Shown piece after piece: positions 47,439 through 56,336 of a DNA stretch of 64,000 bases (position 1 is its first letter; each line of letters begins with the position of its first letter). The notes beneath the pieces were generated by a model that was not told where the DNA came from, searched no databases, and saw nothing but the letters and a program-made list of their open reading frames with translations. This DNA is from Leptospira ellinghausenii (GTDB taxonomy: Bacteria; Spirochaetota; Leptospiria; Leptospirales; Leptospiraceae), in the NCBI RefSeq assembly GCF_003114815.1, contig NZ_BFAZ01000002.1, forward strand, positions 186,001-250,000. The letters run 5' to 3'. Made by a program: the position numbers and the translations under genes.

Positions 47439-49279
47439 AGACTTCGTTTTAAATACCGGATCTCCTTCCGGATGGACTGGATTAGAATTTGGTTTTTTCG
47501 TTTTGTATCCAAATCTTTATGGCGTAACAAATAAATTTCTGTTTTTCGGATGAGTCTTCGTAAATAGGATTCACTTTGCATCCAAATCCAAATTTCCGAA
47601 TCTTGGAAGGAGGATTCAGGAGATTCACTTTCAAATGCATTCAGTTTGGATTCGATGAATGTTAGGTCTGTTTTGATTTTTTGGAAAAGTCCTTCGCCAC
47701 TATTGGGAATGGTTCCTTGTGAGGTGATTCCCTTTTGGGTACCTCCTTTTTTCTGGCCTTTTTCTTTCCCCGACCAAATGGAAAACTCACGCCAAGGGTA
47801 ATTATGATTTGGAATAAGGCCTAACATGTCTTTGGCGGCCTTTGGAGAAAGGGAAGGAATGCCCACAATCTCTGCCCCGTCTTCATTTACATTCCAGAGT
47901 GACATTTCTTGTACGCTTGTGGCGGATTCTTCAAACCAGTGACGGTACAAATCGAGAACATAATCTGTTAATACTTCGCCCCCATTACAAGAGGGGACAA
48001 ATCGGGTTTCGCGTTTGCGGATGATGACTTCATTGATACGTTCGAGGCTATTTTTTCGGTTAACTTGTGTTAACCATTTTTCATTATGATGGGTACCTGT
48101 GGAATGGATTTCACGTCCTGAATACGCAAGGTCCTGGCCGAGGAAGTATACACTGCCAAAGCCCATAAAACGTAACATATCAAAGGCAGTTGTTGCCACG
48201 GACCCACCTGATTGGATATCACCCACATCTTGGAATACATGTTCGGCAAGTTCCCCGCCTGCCGTTACTTCCCTGACAAGGGATCCTTCTGCATCCACTT
48301 GGTATTTTGCAGTGACTGAGTGGACAACAGAGGTAAACATTGGTTCTCTGAGAAGGGTCGGGGAACTCACAAGGTCGGCAAAAAGTGGAATGTCTCCGAG
48401 GGACTCACCCATAAAATGAAAAAAGGAATTGGTTTGGGCATCGAGTGTGACCACTCCATCTGCTTTGATTCCCGCTTTGATGAGAACTTTGAGTGAGGTA
48501 TCACAAGATAGAACAAATACTTTGTCTCTTACTTCTTGTAACCAAGAAAGGTTCTTTCGTAAACTAGGACCCGCTGACACAAGTACGGCGGTGAGACCTT
48601 TAAACTGATCACGTAAAATTGAAATTGGGAATTTGACAGGAGGGGATTTTTCTGCGTGAACAAGATTGAATACACTATTTTTGATCCATAATCTTTCAAA
48701 CTCAAACTTGGTGAGTAAGTCACTCATCTTGGCAGAAAAAACAGTTTGCGTTTTGTCTTCTAATTCTTTGTAAATGGGATTACGGTTTGTGTCTGTTGGA
48801 TTACGAATGATTTTAAGTCCACTCACTCGTTCAATGGGAAGGGATTCTAAGTAATTGAAAAAAAGCGGATAAAAAAGTTCTCCCGAAAACAGATGCCTTC
48901 CCGGCACTTGTAAGATGGGTTTTAATATTGTATCCCATAAAATGGGAACCAGTGTTTCGTCTTCTCCCACAAAAATTAAAATTTGTCCAGGGTTTAATTT
49001 TCCACTGACACTTGTTAGAAGGTGCGGATTCCCAAGTCCAAATAAAATCACTACATCCGTTGGTTTTAAAGAATAGGTCTCCAGTAGCCGTATTGCCTGA
49101 GTTAGGGGAGAGAAGGAAGAAGAGAGTGGGTTCCCATCTAATGAGACATAATATTCTCCTTCTTTCTTCGCTGAGGCCAATTCCCACAGGTGATCGGACT
49201 GAAAGTTTTTGAAATAATTTTGTAAGTATGGCTTCCTTTCAAAAATTTCACTGGAAATCGGATCGATCATTTGGGACAT
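47402..49279 (-). CDS. DUF115 / MptE-like protein (motility-associated factor type)
   Basis: The 625-residue protein has a DUF115 core at about residues 225-430: AVLVSAGPSLRKNLSWLQ, VFVLSCDTSLKVLIKAGIKADGVVTLDAQ and FGSVYFLGQDLAY. DUF115 proteins include the 6-hydroxymethylpterin pyrophosphokinase MptE of archaea and Maf motility factors that act on flagellin sugars. In a spirochaete the latter role is the more natural inference, but no flagellar genes are nearby. The C-terminal 150 residues are helical and charged. The ribosome site is weak; a second ATG lies three codons downstream. Confidence 0.8.
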   Translation of the reverse strand: MSQMIDPISSEIFERKPYLQNYFKNFQSDHLWELASAKKEGEYYVSLDGNPLSSSFSPLTQAIRLLETYSLKPTDVVILFGLGNPHLLTSVSGKLNPGQILIFVGEDETLVPILWDTILKPILQVPGRHLFSGELFYPLFFNYLESLPIERVSGLKIIRNPTDTNRNPIYKELEDKTQTVFSAKMSDLLTKFEFERLWIKNSVFNLVHAEKSPPVKFPISILRDQFKGLTAVLVSAGPSLRKNLSWLQEVRDKVFVLSCDTSLKVLIKAGIKADGVVTLDAQTNSFFHFMGESLGDIPLFADLVSSPTLLREPMFTSVVHSVTAKYQVDAEGSLVREVTAGGELAEHVFQDVGDIQSGGSVATTAFDMLRFMGFGSVYFLGQDLAYSGREIHSTGTHHNEKWLTQVNRKNSLERINEVIIRKRETRFVPSCNGGEVLTDYVLDLYRHWFEESATSVQEMSLWNVNEDGAEIVGIPSLSPKAAKDMLGLIPNHNYPWREFSIWSGKEKGQKKGGTQKGITSQGTIPNSGEGLFQKIKTDLTFIESKLNAFESESPESSFQDSEIWIWMQSESYLRRLIRKTEIYLLRHKDLDTKRKNQILIQSIRKEIRYLKRSLYPMMDSFPEKG

Positions 49280-49357
49280 AATACTATCTAAGGTTTTTTC
49301 TTATGTCTCTCAAGGCCTGTCAACTGGGAAACAAGGAAATCAAACGGCAAAACAGAT

Positions 49358-52141
49358 ATGCATTTAAAAAGCCTAAACATTGTTGGATTCAAAACATTTG
49401 CAGATGAGACCGAGATCAATTTTGATCCAGGGTTTACCGCAGTCGTCGGACCTAATGGTTCGGGAAAATCAAATATTGTCGATTCCGTTAAATGGGTTTT
49501 TGGTGAAAAAAGTGCCAAAGGTTTACGCGGGGAAAAAATGGACGATGTTATTTTCCACGGAACAGAGAGTAGGCGAGCTGCTGGATTTTCAGAAGTATCC
49601 ATCCTTTTCGACAACGATGACCGTTTTTTTAATATCGATTACCCTTCTGTCAAAATCACTCGTAGGCTTTACCCTGACGGAGAAAATGAATACTACTTAA
49701 ATGACATCCGCACCACAAGAAAGGACATCGAAAAAACCCTACTCGATACAGGGATTGGTAAATCTAGTTATAGTATTTTAGAACAAGGTCGCGTAGACCA
49801 AATCCTTAATTCCAAACCCGAAGAAAGGCGTGCCATCTTTGAAGAGGCAGCTGGGGTAAGTCGTTTTAAATTAGACCGAAAAGAAGCGACCAAAAAATTA
49901 GAAGACACAAACCAAAACTTACTGCGCATCCATGACATCATGAATTCGATGCAAAAGGATTTGGAAGTCAAAGAAAAACAATCGGAAAAAGCAGAACAAT
50001 ACTTCAAACTGAAATCTGATTTAGATGAATCCGATAAAAACTTACGTTACCTCAAACTGAGAGACTTCAAACGTAGGATGAAAAAATCGGATGAAGAACT
50101 ACAAGAAATCCGTGAGAAAAACAAATCGATTTTATCCCTCATCCAAAACGAAACCAATTTGATTTCCGAAAAGGAAACGATCAAAGAAGCGAAAGAAAGA
50201 GAGATTGCCGAAATTGATAAAAAATTATTCGATCATCTTTCCAAAAGCCAAATCCAAAAAGAAAAAATCGCTAAAAACAAAACCTTCATCCAAGAATATG
50301 AATTACGCATTGGTGAAATCCTATCTTCCTTAGAATTGGAAAACCAAGCGACCATCAAATTGGAAGTGGAAAAAAAAGCGATTGAGCTTGAAAACGAACG
50401 CCAAAGGGAAATCCAATCCACACTCCAAGAAGAGATTACAGAATTGGAATCCAAACGTGTTTCTTTAGAACTTTCGATCAAAGAAGAAGAAAAGGCAATC
50501 GAAGAAAAAGAAACTCGCATTGGGGAAAATGAAAAACGACATATCATCCTGCGTGAAAAACAAAAAACAGTGATTCTCGAACTCATCCAAGAGTTGGAAA
50601 ATAAAAAAAGAGAATCCAAAGAAGGGGAAGAGATCCGAAACCAAAACAAATGGGAACTAGTCTCTCTTACCAGTGAATTCCAAAACAAATTACAATCGGC
50701 TCTCCTCCAATTAGAGGATTCAAGATTGAATGAAGCAAAAGTTGTTTTAAAAGAAATTCGATTGGATCTTTATTCCGAAAAACTCAGTGATTTCCTCAAA
50801 AAGGAAGATGATTTTAGAAACCTACTTTTTGATAAGGATGGAATTTTATCGAAAAAAGAATCAATCGACCAAGAAATCGAAGACCTAATTTTGGAAAATG
50901 AAAACCTAACGCGTGGTATCCGAGACAACCAAAGTAATATCATTCTTTTCCGAAACCGATGGGAAGAAACAAGAACCCAAATCGTAGAATTAGAGAAAAA
51001 ACTATTAGAATCCAATTCTCGTTTGGAAAACCAACAAAAGGAAATTACTGTCCTTGAGGAAAGAATCGGAGAAATCCAAGTCCGAATCACGAGTGCCAAA
51101 GATCAAGAATCAGTGATCCGCGAGAAAAAGGAAAGTCTTGAAAAGGAAGTTGAGTTTTTAGAAAAAGAAATCGAGGAAGCCTACCAAGAATTCCTTTCCA
51201 TGAGCCGTATTTTGGAATCCGAAAAGGAGACCTTGCAAACATTAGTGGAGGAAATTTCTGGGATCAAATCCAATATTTCGAAAAACCAAGAAGTATTCCA
51301 AAATCTTTTACCATTATTATCTGAAAAAGAAAGAACCAGTTCCGCATTGAAAGTGCAAATTGATTCTCTCGTAGAAGAATTGTATAACGACTATTCCTTA
51401 ACGGATTCGGAATTAGAAACGGAAAGGGGTGGATTAGAACTGGAACAAAAAGCAGAAGAAAGACGCCTTCGTTCTGCCAAATCCGAAATCCAACTCCTTG
51501 GTTCGATCAACCCTCTTGCCATAGAAGAGTATCGCAATATCAAAGAAATTTACGAACACAACCTAAAACAAAAACAAGACATTGAAAGTTCTAAAAAAGA
51601 CATCGAAGAAGTGTTAAAACGAATCAATGAAGAGTCAGAAAAACTTTTCCAATTAACCTTTGAACGGATCAAAGAAAACTTCCAAGAAACATTCTCCACA
51701 TTGTTCAATGGAGGACGAGCGACTTTAGAACTTACCGAAAAGGAAGACTCTTTGAATTCTGGGGTGGAAATTATGGCAGAACCGCCAGGCAAACATGTTC
51801 AAAACTTACGTTTGTTATCTGGTGGTGAAAAATCACTCACAGCGATTGCACTTCTTTTTGCAATTTATATGGTGAAACCAAGCCCATTCTGCTTTTTGGA
51901 TGAGATTGATGCAGCTCTTGATGAAGCAAACAAACTTCGTTTTTGCCAAATTCTAGACCGTTTCAAAGACAAAACTCAATTCATTGTTGTGTCTCACGCA
52001 CAGTCCACCATCTCAAGGGCCAATGCAATATTTGGAGTCACCAATGAAGAACCTGGGATCTCTAAGATCCTTTCGTTACGGTTGGATGAAGCAAAATCCT
52101 TCTCGAAACAAATTTCCCAAAAAACTGGAACAGAGAATTAA
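49358..52141 (+). CDS. smc: SMC-family chromosome protein, short form apparently without hinge
   Basis: The 927-residue protein starts at the conserved [16 protein letters not shown]. It has Walker [10 protein letters not shown] (about residues 31-39), the LSGGE signature (820-824) and Walker [14 protein letters not shown] (846-858), so both ATPase halves are complete. Between them are about 650 residues of nearly unbroken charged coiled coil. The glycine-rich hinge domain that normally sits in the centre is not seen; around residues 430-520 there is only helical sequence. Family members are usually near 1,180 residues. It should still compact and segregate chromosomes, perhaps with a different dimer contact. 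No Shine-Dalgarno is visible. Confidence 0.9.
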   Translation: MHLKSLNIVGFKTFADETEINFDPGFTAVVGPNGSGKSNIVDSVKWVFGEKSAKGLRGEKMDDVIFHGTESRRAAGFSEVSILFDNDDRFFNIDYPSVKITRRLYPDGENEYYLNDIRTTRKDIEKTLLDTGIGKSSYSILEQGRVDQILNSKPEERRAIFEEAAGVSRFKLDRKEATKKLEDTNQNLLRIHDIMNSMQKDLEVKEKQSEKAEQYFKLKSDLDESDKNLRYLKLRDFKRRMKKSDEELQEIREKNKSILSLIQNETNLISEKETIKEAKEREIAEIDKKLFDHLSKSQIQKEKIAKNKTFIQEYELRIGEILSSLELENQATIKLEVEKKAIELENERQREIQSTLQEEITELESKRVSLELSIKEEEKAIEEKETRIGENEKRHIILREKQKTVILELIQELENKKRESKEGEEIRNQNKWELVSLTSEFQNKLQSALLQLEDSRLNEAKVVLKEIRLDLYSEKLSDFLKKEDDFRNLLFDKDGILSKKESIDQEIEDLILENENLTRGIRDNQSNIILFRNRWEETRTQIVELEKKLLESNSRLENQQKEITVLEERIGEIQVRITSAKDQESVIREKKESLEKEVEFLEKEIEEAYQEFLSMSRILESEKETLQTLVEEISGIKSNISKNQEVFQNLLPLLSEKERTSSALKVQIDSLVEELYNDYSLTDSELETERGGLELEQKAEERRLRSAKSEIQLLGSINPLAIEEYRNIKEIYEHNLKQKQDIESSKKDIEEVLKRINEESEKLFQLTFERIKENFQETFSTLFNGGRATLELTEKEDSLNSGVEIMAEPPGKHVQNLRLLSGGEKSLTAIALLFAIYMVKPSPFCFLDEIDAALDEANKLRFCQILDRFKDKTQFIVVSHAQSTISRANAIFGVTNEEPGISKILSLRLDEAKSFSKQISQKTGTEN

Positions 52142-52206
52142 CAACAGATAAGTCCTAAAAATGAACAATCCGATGGGATAAAAAACCTCGGAATTGGTCT
52201 GGGGAT

Positions 52207-52243
52207 AAAAAAACCTAGGAGGGTGATCCCCTAGGTTTTTTCT
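52207..52243. terminator. Bidirectional terminator between smc and the Cys-rich gene
   Basis: AAAAAACCTAGG and CCTAGGTTTTTT form a 12-base stem around a ten-base loop, with A and T runs on either side. It lies between the two convergent gene ends and can serve both. Confidence 0.9.
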
Positions 52244-52278
52244 TCTGTTTCGAATTTGGCGTAAGGATTACTGAAATT

Positions 52279-52569
52279 CTATTTGTTTGCTTGCATCTCT
52301 TTCATGATACAAGTGGAGAAAGATTTACAACTGTCCCCTGCTGTGAGGCAACTTGCAATTTTATTGTAGTATTTAGGTCGGTTACAATTGAACTCACAAC
52401 CTCTACGGAGAGTTGATTTTTGTTCTTCAGTTGCATTCGGATTCACTTGAACCGAACAATTGTAAAATTTATCACAAGCTTCTTTACACTTAGGAAAATC
52501 TGCTGCTTGGATGGATCCAGTGAATAACACTAGAGCCAAAATTGAAAACAAACGGTTTGTTTTGTTCAT
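52279..52569 (-). CDS. Small secreted 8-cysteine protein
   Basis: The 96-residue protein has a signal peptide (MNKTNRLFSILALVLFTGSIQA, cut near residue 23). The mature domain of about 74 residues contains eight cysteines in a CxxxCx5C ... CxxxC ... C ... C ... C pattern. This suggests four disulfides in a helical hairpin fold. There is no lipobox cysteine at the cleavage site, so it is probably periplasmic or surface-exposed. Similar Cys-rich small proteins are known from Leptospira, with no known function. The ATG follows AGAGGACAAGGT and lies only 19 bases downstream of the tRNA-Met 3' end on the same strand. Confidence 0.82.
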   Translation of the reverse strand: MNKTNRLFSILALVLFTGSIQAADFPKCKEACDKFYNCSVQVNPNATEEQKSTLRRGCEFNCNRPKYYNKIASCLTAGDSCKSFSTCIMKEMQANK

Positions 52570-52588
52570 ACCTTGTCCTCTCGATCTT

Positions 52589-52665
52589 TGGTAGCGAAGA
52601 CGGGAGTCGAACCCGTGACCTCAGGGTTATGAATCCTGTGCTCTAACCATCTGAGCTACCTCGCC
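52589..52665 (-). tRNA. tRNA-Met (CAT anticodon), elongator type
   Basis: A 77-base cloverleaf with D-arm GCTCAGATGGTTAGAGC, T-arm ACGGG/CCCGT and encoded CCA. The anticodon CAT is at 52631-52629. The acceptor stem opens with G1-U72, and the anticodon stem has an A31-C39 mismatch next to the loop. It resembles elongator tRNA-Met more than the initiator or the Ile-CAT form. Confidence 0.93.
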
Positions 52666-52688
52666 CTATAACCTTAGATCGTTTGGTT

Positions 52689-52706
52689 GAACTAAATCTT
52701 TAGTTC
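52689..52706. promoter_or_regulatory. 18-bp palindrome upstream of tRNA-Met
   Basis: GAACTAAA-TC-TTTAGTTC is a perfect inverted repeat with a two-base centre, 24 bases upstream of the tRNA. It sits where the promoter of tRNA-Met should be; no clear -35/-10 pair is seen. Confidence 0.4.
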
Positions 52707-52744
52707 TTTTGTCATTTTTTGAATGGATAGGGAATGGTAAACAA

Positions 52745-52775
52745 AAAAAAGCCCCGGGGTTACCGGGGCTTTTTC
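52745..52775 (-). terminator. Terminator of glnA
   Basis: AAAAGCCCCGG/CCGGGGCTTTT around a five-base loop with T runs begins three bases after the glnA stop. It is strong and symmetric. Confidence 0.93.
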
Positions 52776-52777
52776 TC

Positions 52778-54238
52778 TTAGCAAGAGTAAGTAGTGAGGA
52801 ATTCGTATGGGTGAGGGCGACCTTCCCATGGCCAAATTTCTGTTTCAAACTTATAGTGTTGGTATGTTTGTAAGAAGTTTTCAGTGAAAACATCTCCTTG
52901 TTTGAAGATTTCTCTTTGAGCAAGCATCTCTTCCATCGCTTCACGAAGTGTGTGAGGCATTTGGCGGATTCCTTTTTCACGGATTTCATCCAATGAAAGT
53001 TCAAAAAGATCTTCTTCACGAGCAGGACCTGGATCAATCTTTTCAGCAACTCCAGCCATACCAGCCATAAGAAGAGAAGCAAACGCCAAATATGGGTTAG
53101 CTGTAGAATCAGGGAATCGGAATTCCACACGTTTAGCTTTTTCGCCACTCACAAAAGGAATACGGCAAGAAGCAGAACGGTTTTGTGCCGAGTAAGCTAA
53201 GATAGATGGTGCTTCAAAACCAGGGATGAGTCGTTTGTAAGAGTTAGTGGATGCATTAGTAAACGCAGCACAAGCTCTTGCATACTTAAGTACTCCACCT
53301 ACATAGTTAAATGCGAAGTCAGATAATCCTTGGTATTTGTCTCCAGCAAAAAGGTTTTTTCCACCTTTCCAAAGAGAGATATGAACGTGCATACCATTAC
53401 CATTATCACCAAAAAGTGGTTTTGGCATGAAAGTAGCAGTTTTTCCGTGTTTGTGAGCAACCATCTTAACGATGTATTTTAGCTTTTGAACATTGTCTGC
53501 AGCTTCAATGAGTGTTCCAAATTTAACACCAATTTCACCTTGTGCTTGGGCAACTTCGTGGTGGACCACAAAGGTTTCCATTCCAATGGCTTCTAATGTT
53601 TTTACAAATTCTGCTCTTAGGTCAACTTGAGAGTCAATTGGAGCTACTGGGAAGTAACCACCTTTCGTTCCAGGACGGTGTCCAGAGTTAAAGTTGATTT
53701 TTCCTGTGTTGTTTGATCCTGGAATTTCAGAGTGAGTGTTCCAGATCCCTTCGTTTGAATCTAACTCGTAGTACTGGCAGTTGATTTCATCACGAACTTT
53801 CAAACTATCAAATACGAAAAATTCATTTTCTGGTCCAAAGTATGCAGTATCTGCAATTCCAGATTTATTCATGAATTCTAATGCTTTTTTCGCGATGGAT
53901 CTTGGGCATTTTTCATAGTATTGGTTTTTATAGATATCCCAAACATCACAGAACATAACAAGTGTTTTGTCTGCTGTGAACGGATCTAAAAATGCCGTAG
54001 AAATTTCTGGATGTAATTGCATATCGGAAGCATTGATTGGCTGCCAACGAGCAATCGAAGATCCATCAAAAGGAATTCCTTTGAATGTATCTTCATTTAC
54101 GGAATTCACATAATACGAAACGTGGTGCCACATTCCTTTGATATCCGTAAATCGGAAGTCATAGAAAAGGACTCCATTTTTTTTGGCATACTCAACCACT
54201 TCCTTTCCGGAAGTAAATTTTGGGGTTGCGAACTGCAT
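52778..54238 (-). CDS. glnA: Glutamine synthetase type I, lacking the adenylylation tyrosine
   Basis: The 486-residue enzyme makes glutamine from glutamate, ammonia and ATP. Family segments include [31 protein letters not shown] (metal glutamates), [24 protein letters not shown] and [22 protein letters not shown]. The site equivalent to Tyr397 of E. coli, in KNLYDLPP, reads EDLFELSL here: Phe412. It therefore should not be inactivated by adenylylation in the E. coli manner. AAGGAG precedes the ATG. A sigma-54-like promoter lies about 60 bases upstream. Confidence 0.95.
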   Translation of the reverse strand: MQFATPKFTSGKEVVEYAKKNGVLFYDFRFTDIKGMWHHVSYYVNSVNEDTFKGIPFDGSSIARWQPINASDMQLHPEISTAFLDPFTADKTLVMFCDVWDIYKNQYYEKCPRSIAKKALEFMNKSGIADTAYFGPENEFFVFDSLKVRDEINCQYYELDSNEGIWNTHSEIPGSNNTGKINFNSGHRPGTKGGYFPVAPIDSQVDLRAEFVKTLEAIGMETFVVHHEVAQAQGEIGVKFGTLIEAADNVQKLKYIVKMVAHKHGKTATFMPKPLFGDNGNGMHVHISLWKGGKNLFAGDKYQGLSDFAFNYVGGVLKYARACAAFTNASTNSYKRLIPGFEAPSILAYSAQNRSASCRIPFVSGEKAKRVEFRFPDSTANPYLAFASLLMAGMAGVAEKIDPGPAREEDLFELSLDEIREKGIRQMPHTLREAMEEMLAQREIFKQGDVFTENFLQTYQHYKFETEIWPWEGRPHPYEFLTTYSC

Positions 54239-54286
54239 TTGATTCTCCTTCGTTCAGAGGTCGGTCTGATTGTTGTAATCTGTTAC

Positions 54287-54408
54287 CACTTTAAATGCAA
54301 GATTTATACCAAGGCATTTCGACCGAAATATAAGGGTTTCGTGGAGTTTCTAAGCAGATTGTTTTTAAAATAGTGCTTAGACACGAAACGAACTGCGTAT
54401 TTAAAGTG
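54287..54408. repeat. Nested inverted repeats upstream of glnA
   Basis: Three pairs of perfect arms nest within each other. The inner pair is TCTAAGCA (54349-54356) with TGCTTAGA (54374-54381), the middle pair GTTTCGTG (54336-54343) with CACGAAAC (54382-54389), and the outer pair CACTTTAAAT (54287-54296) with ATTTAAAGTG (54399-54408). A separate ATTTCG-AC-CGAAAT lies at 54316-54329. Most lie upstream of the glnA promoter, where enhancer proteins would bind. Confidence 0.65.
54296..54312 (-). promoter_or_regulatory. Sigma-54-type -24/-12 promoter of glnA
   Basis: Leftward, TTGGTATAAATCTTGCA has the invariant GG and GC exactly ten bases apart, with TGG and TTGC(A) intact. Transcription would start near 54285, giving a leader of about 47 bases. 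Nitrogen-controlled glnA promoters in many bacteria have this form. Confidence 0.68.
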
Positions 54409-54599
54409 ATAAATGCTTAAAATATGTGCATACTACACGGTATCTAAGCCTCCGCCATTCCAATGTATTTTAGGAAAAGGGCATTCCTTGGTCAACGGAA
54501 TCAGGATTTTTTTTCTTCAAAATTGAAATTTTTTCGAAAACCCTTCAATGTATGTTTTTTTTGTGGCAATCAAAGGATCAAAAGAAACTGTAGAGGACG

Positions 54600-56336
54600 A
54601 TGAGCTCTCGTAAACCAGATTTTGGTCGTTTCCAACACTTGGAGAGTTTTATCCACCTTTCGAAAGACGCCATTTGGTGTTACGAACTAGACATCCCAAT
54701 GCCCATTTCTTTACCTTTGGAAGAACAGATGGAATACATTTGGAACCATTCTGTGGTGCGGGAATGTAACCTCGCCATGGTTAAGCTGAATGGATTCCGA
54801 AGTTTGGAAGAGGTGAATGGTAAATACCTGAAAGAAATTGTTTCTTTAACGAGTATCCATCTCCTCCGTAAGTTCATTGAGAATTCTTACCAATTAGAAG
54901 ATTACGAATACACAGAAAATACATCCATTTTGCCTCGTGTTTATCTCATCAATTCCCATGGGCAAATTGTCGATGGGCATCTGGTTCGTATTTGGGGCCA
55001 ACAAATTGAAATTTCCAATATTCGGGAGTCTGAGTCGAAACTTTCGGGTCTTTTGCAGTTTTCCCAAATTGTGACTGAAGTTTCAAAAATGTTTGTTCAC
55101 ACCAAAGCTGAATTTGTTTCCGATGCCATTCAGTTTGCCTTAGAGGAATTAGGAAAGTATTCAAAGGCAGACAGGGTGTTTGTTGCAGAGATATCTTCCG
55201 ATAAACAATTTTTATCGGTAAGCCATGAATGGTTGTCTCTTGGTGTACCATCTCTTTTTGAGGTTGGAACAAAACTACCTATAGCCAAAATGAACCCGGA
55301 AAGGTTAGGGGTTCTTGCTGGTGATGGTGTGATTTATATTCCCGATACACGAGCACTTACTGATGAACCTTGGCATTTACAATTATTTAAATCAGCAGAA
55401 GTTCGTTCTATTTTGGTCATTGGATTACGTGATGAAGGGAATTTAATTGGAATCCTTGGTGTGACCACATACCAATCTTTAGGTGATTGGACAAGTGAGA
55501 CCAAGCAAATGTTAGGTTTGGTTGCAGGATTTGTTTCACAAGGTTTGGTTCGTGCCAAAAACGAAATCAAACTGATGAAAAAGGAAAAAATTCTGCAAAG
55601 ATTTTATTCTGATGTAAAAGAAGACTTGGCACTAGCAAAACTCACCCAAGAAGCTTGGGTCGCAAAAGATTTTGGTACGATTCCCAATATAAGAATAGAA
55701 TCTAGGTTTTTACCTTATGATGAAATTGGGGGAGATTTAATTTTATACGAAAAACCAAAACCGGATTGTATTGATATATTTTTTGGAGACATCTCTGGGC
55801 ATGGGATTTCCTCTGCTTTGGTTTCAGGTATTGCTGCCGTTTCGTTTAAAAAACATTCATTAGTAGAATCTTCACCTGCTGCCATTTTGGAAGCGATGCA
55901 CATTGAACTCAAAACGATTATTTTCAAACACCATATCTCTGCCTGTGTGATGCGGATATATCCCTTGGAAAGAAGGATCGAGTTTAGTTTTGCTGGCCAT
56001 CCACCAGGTGTTTTTTGGAATCAGAAAGACCGTGTGATGAAATTTGTAAAAGATGAAATGTATCCGATTCTATTACTTGATGATTGGGAAGGGAAAAACA
56101 TTTCAAAAACATTTGATAAGGGAGATCGTCTTTTACTTTATTCCGATGGGATTTATGAATTGGAAGAAGAAACAGGCGGTTATATTGGACTTGATGTTTT
56201 TTTACAAGAACTCTCTGAGATGATTTCTGTTTCAGAAGATACTGATAGCCTCATCAAAAAGATGATTGCCAATTGCCTGGTGGAAAAGGAACGAATCATT
56301 CATGATGATATAGCAGTTTTGTTTTTGGAATTTTAA
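54600..56336 (+). CDS. RsbU/SpoIIE-type phosphatase with PAS-like and GAF domains
   Basis: The 578-residue soluble protein has a PAS-like region (about residues 15-150), a GAF domain (about 175-320) and a PP2C-type SpoIIE phosphatase domain (about 355-578). The last contains YDEIGGDLI and FGDISGHGISSALVSG, with the metal-binding aspartates, and a late YSDGIYELEE. It should dephosphorylate an anti-sigma antagonist of the STAS type in response to a small ligand. The STAS protein at 36903-37304 is a possible but distant partner. AGAGG precedes the ATG closely. The 3' end overlaps the opposite gene by four bases. Confidence 0.9.
   Translation: MSSRKPDFGRFQHLESFIHLSKDAIWCYELDIPMPISLPLEEQMEYIWNHSVVRECNLAMVKLNGFRSLEEVNGKYLKEIVSLTSIHLLRKFIENSYQLEDYEYTENTSILPRVYLINSHGQIVDGHLVRIWGQQIEISNIRESESKLSGLLQFSQIVTEVSKMFVHTKAEFVSDAIQFALEELGKYSKADRVFVAEISSDKQFLSVSHEWLSLGVPSLFEVGTKLPIAKMNPERLGVLAGDGVIYIPDTRALTDEPWHLQLFKSAEVRSILVIGLRDEGNLIGILGVTTYQSLGDWTSETKQMLGLVAGFVSQGLVRAKNEIKLMKKEKILQRFYSDVKEDLALAKLTQEAWVAKDFGTIPNIRIESRFLPYDEIGGDLILYEKPKPDCIDIFFGDISGHGISSALVSGIAAVSFKKHSLVESSPAAILEAMHIELKTIIFKHHISACVMRIYPLERRIEFSFAGHPPGVFWNQKDRVMKFVKDEMYPILLLDDWEGKNISKTFDKGDRLLLYSDGIYELEEETGGYIGLDVFLQELSEMISVSEDTDSLIKKMIANCLVEKERIIHDDIAVLFLEF

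Larger units (their letters stand above)
54239..54599. other. Long divergent control region between glnA and the RsbU-type gene
   Basis: This 361-base interval has no gene. It holds the sigma-54-like element and the nested inverted repeats described separately. Further copies of the CTAAGC/GCTTA core lie at 54414-54419 and 54444-54449, and a TTCAAAATTGAA palindrome lies near 54516. The right third is T-rich and probably carries the promoter of the plus-strand gene, though no clear -35/-10 pair is found. Confidence 0.55.

Noticed and set aside
54017..54373. 118-codon rightward frame entering the glnA control region
   Set aside because: Begins inside glnA antisense and crosses the sigma-54 element; no ribosome site.
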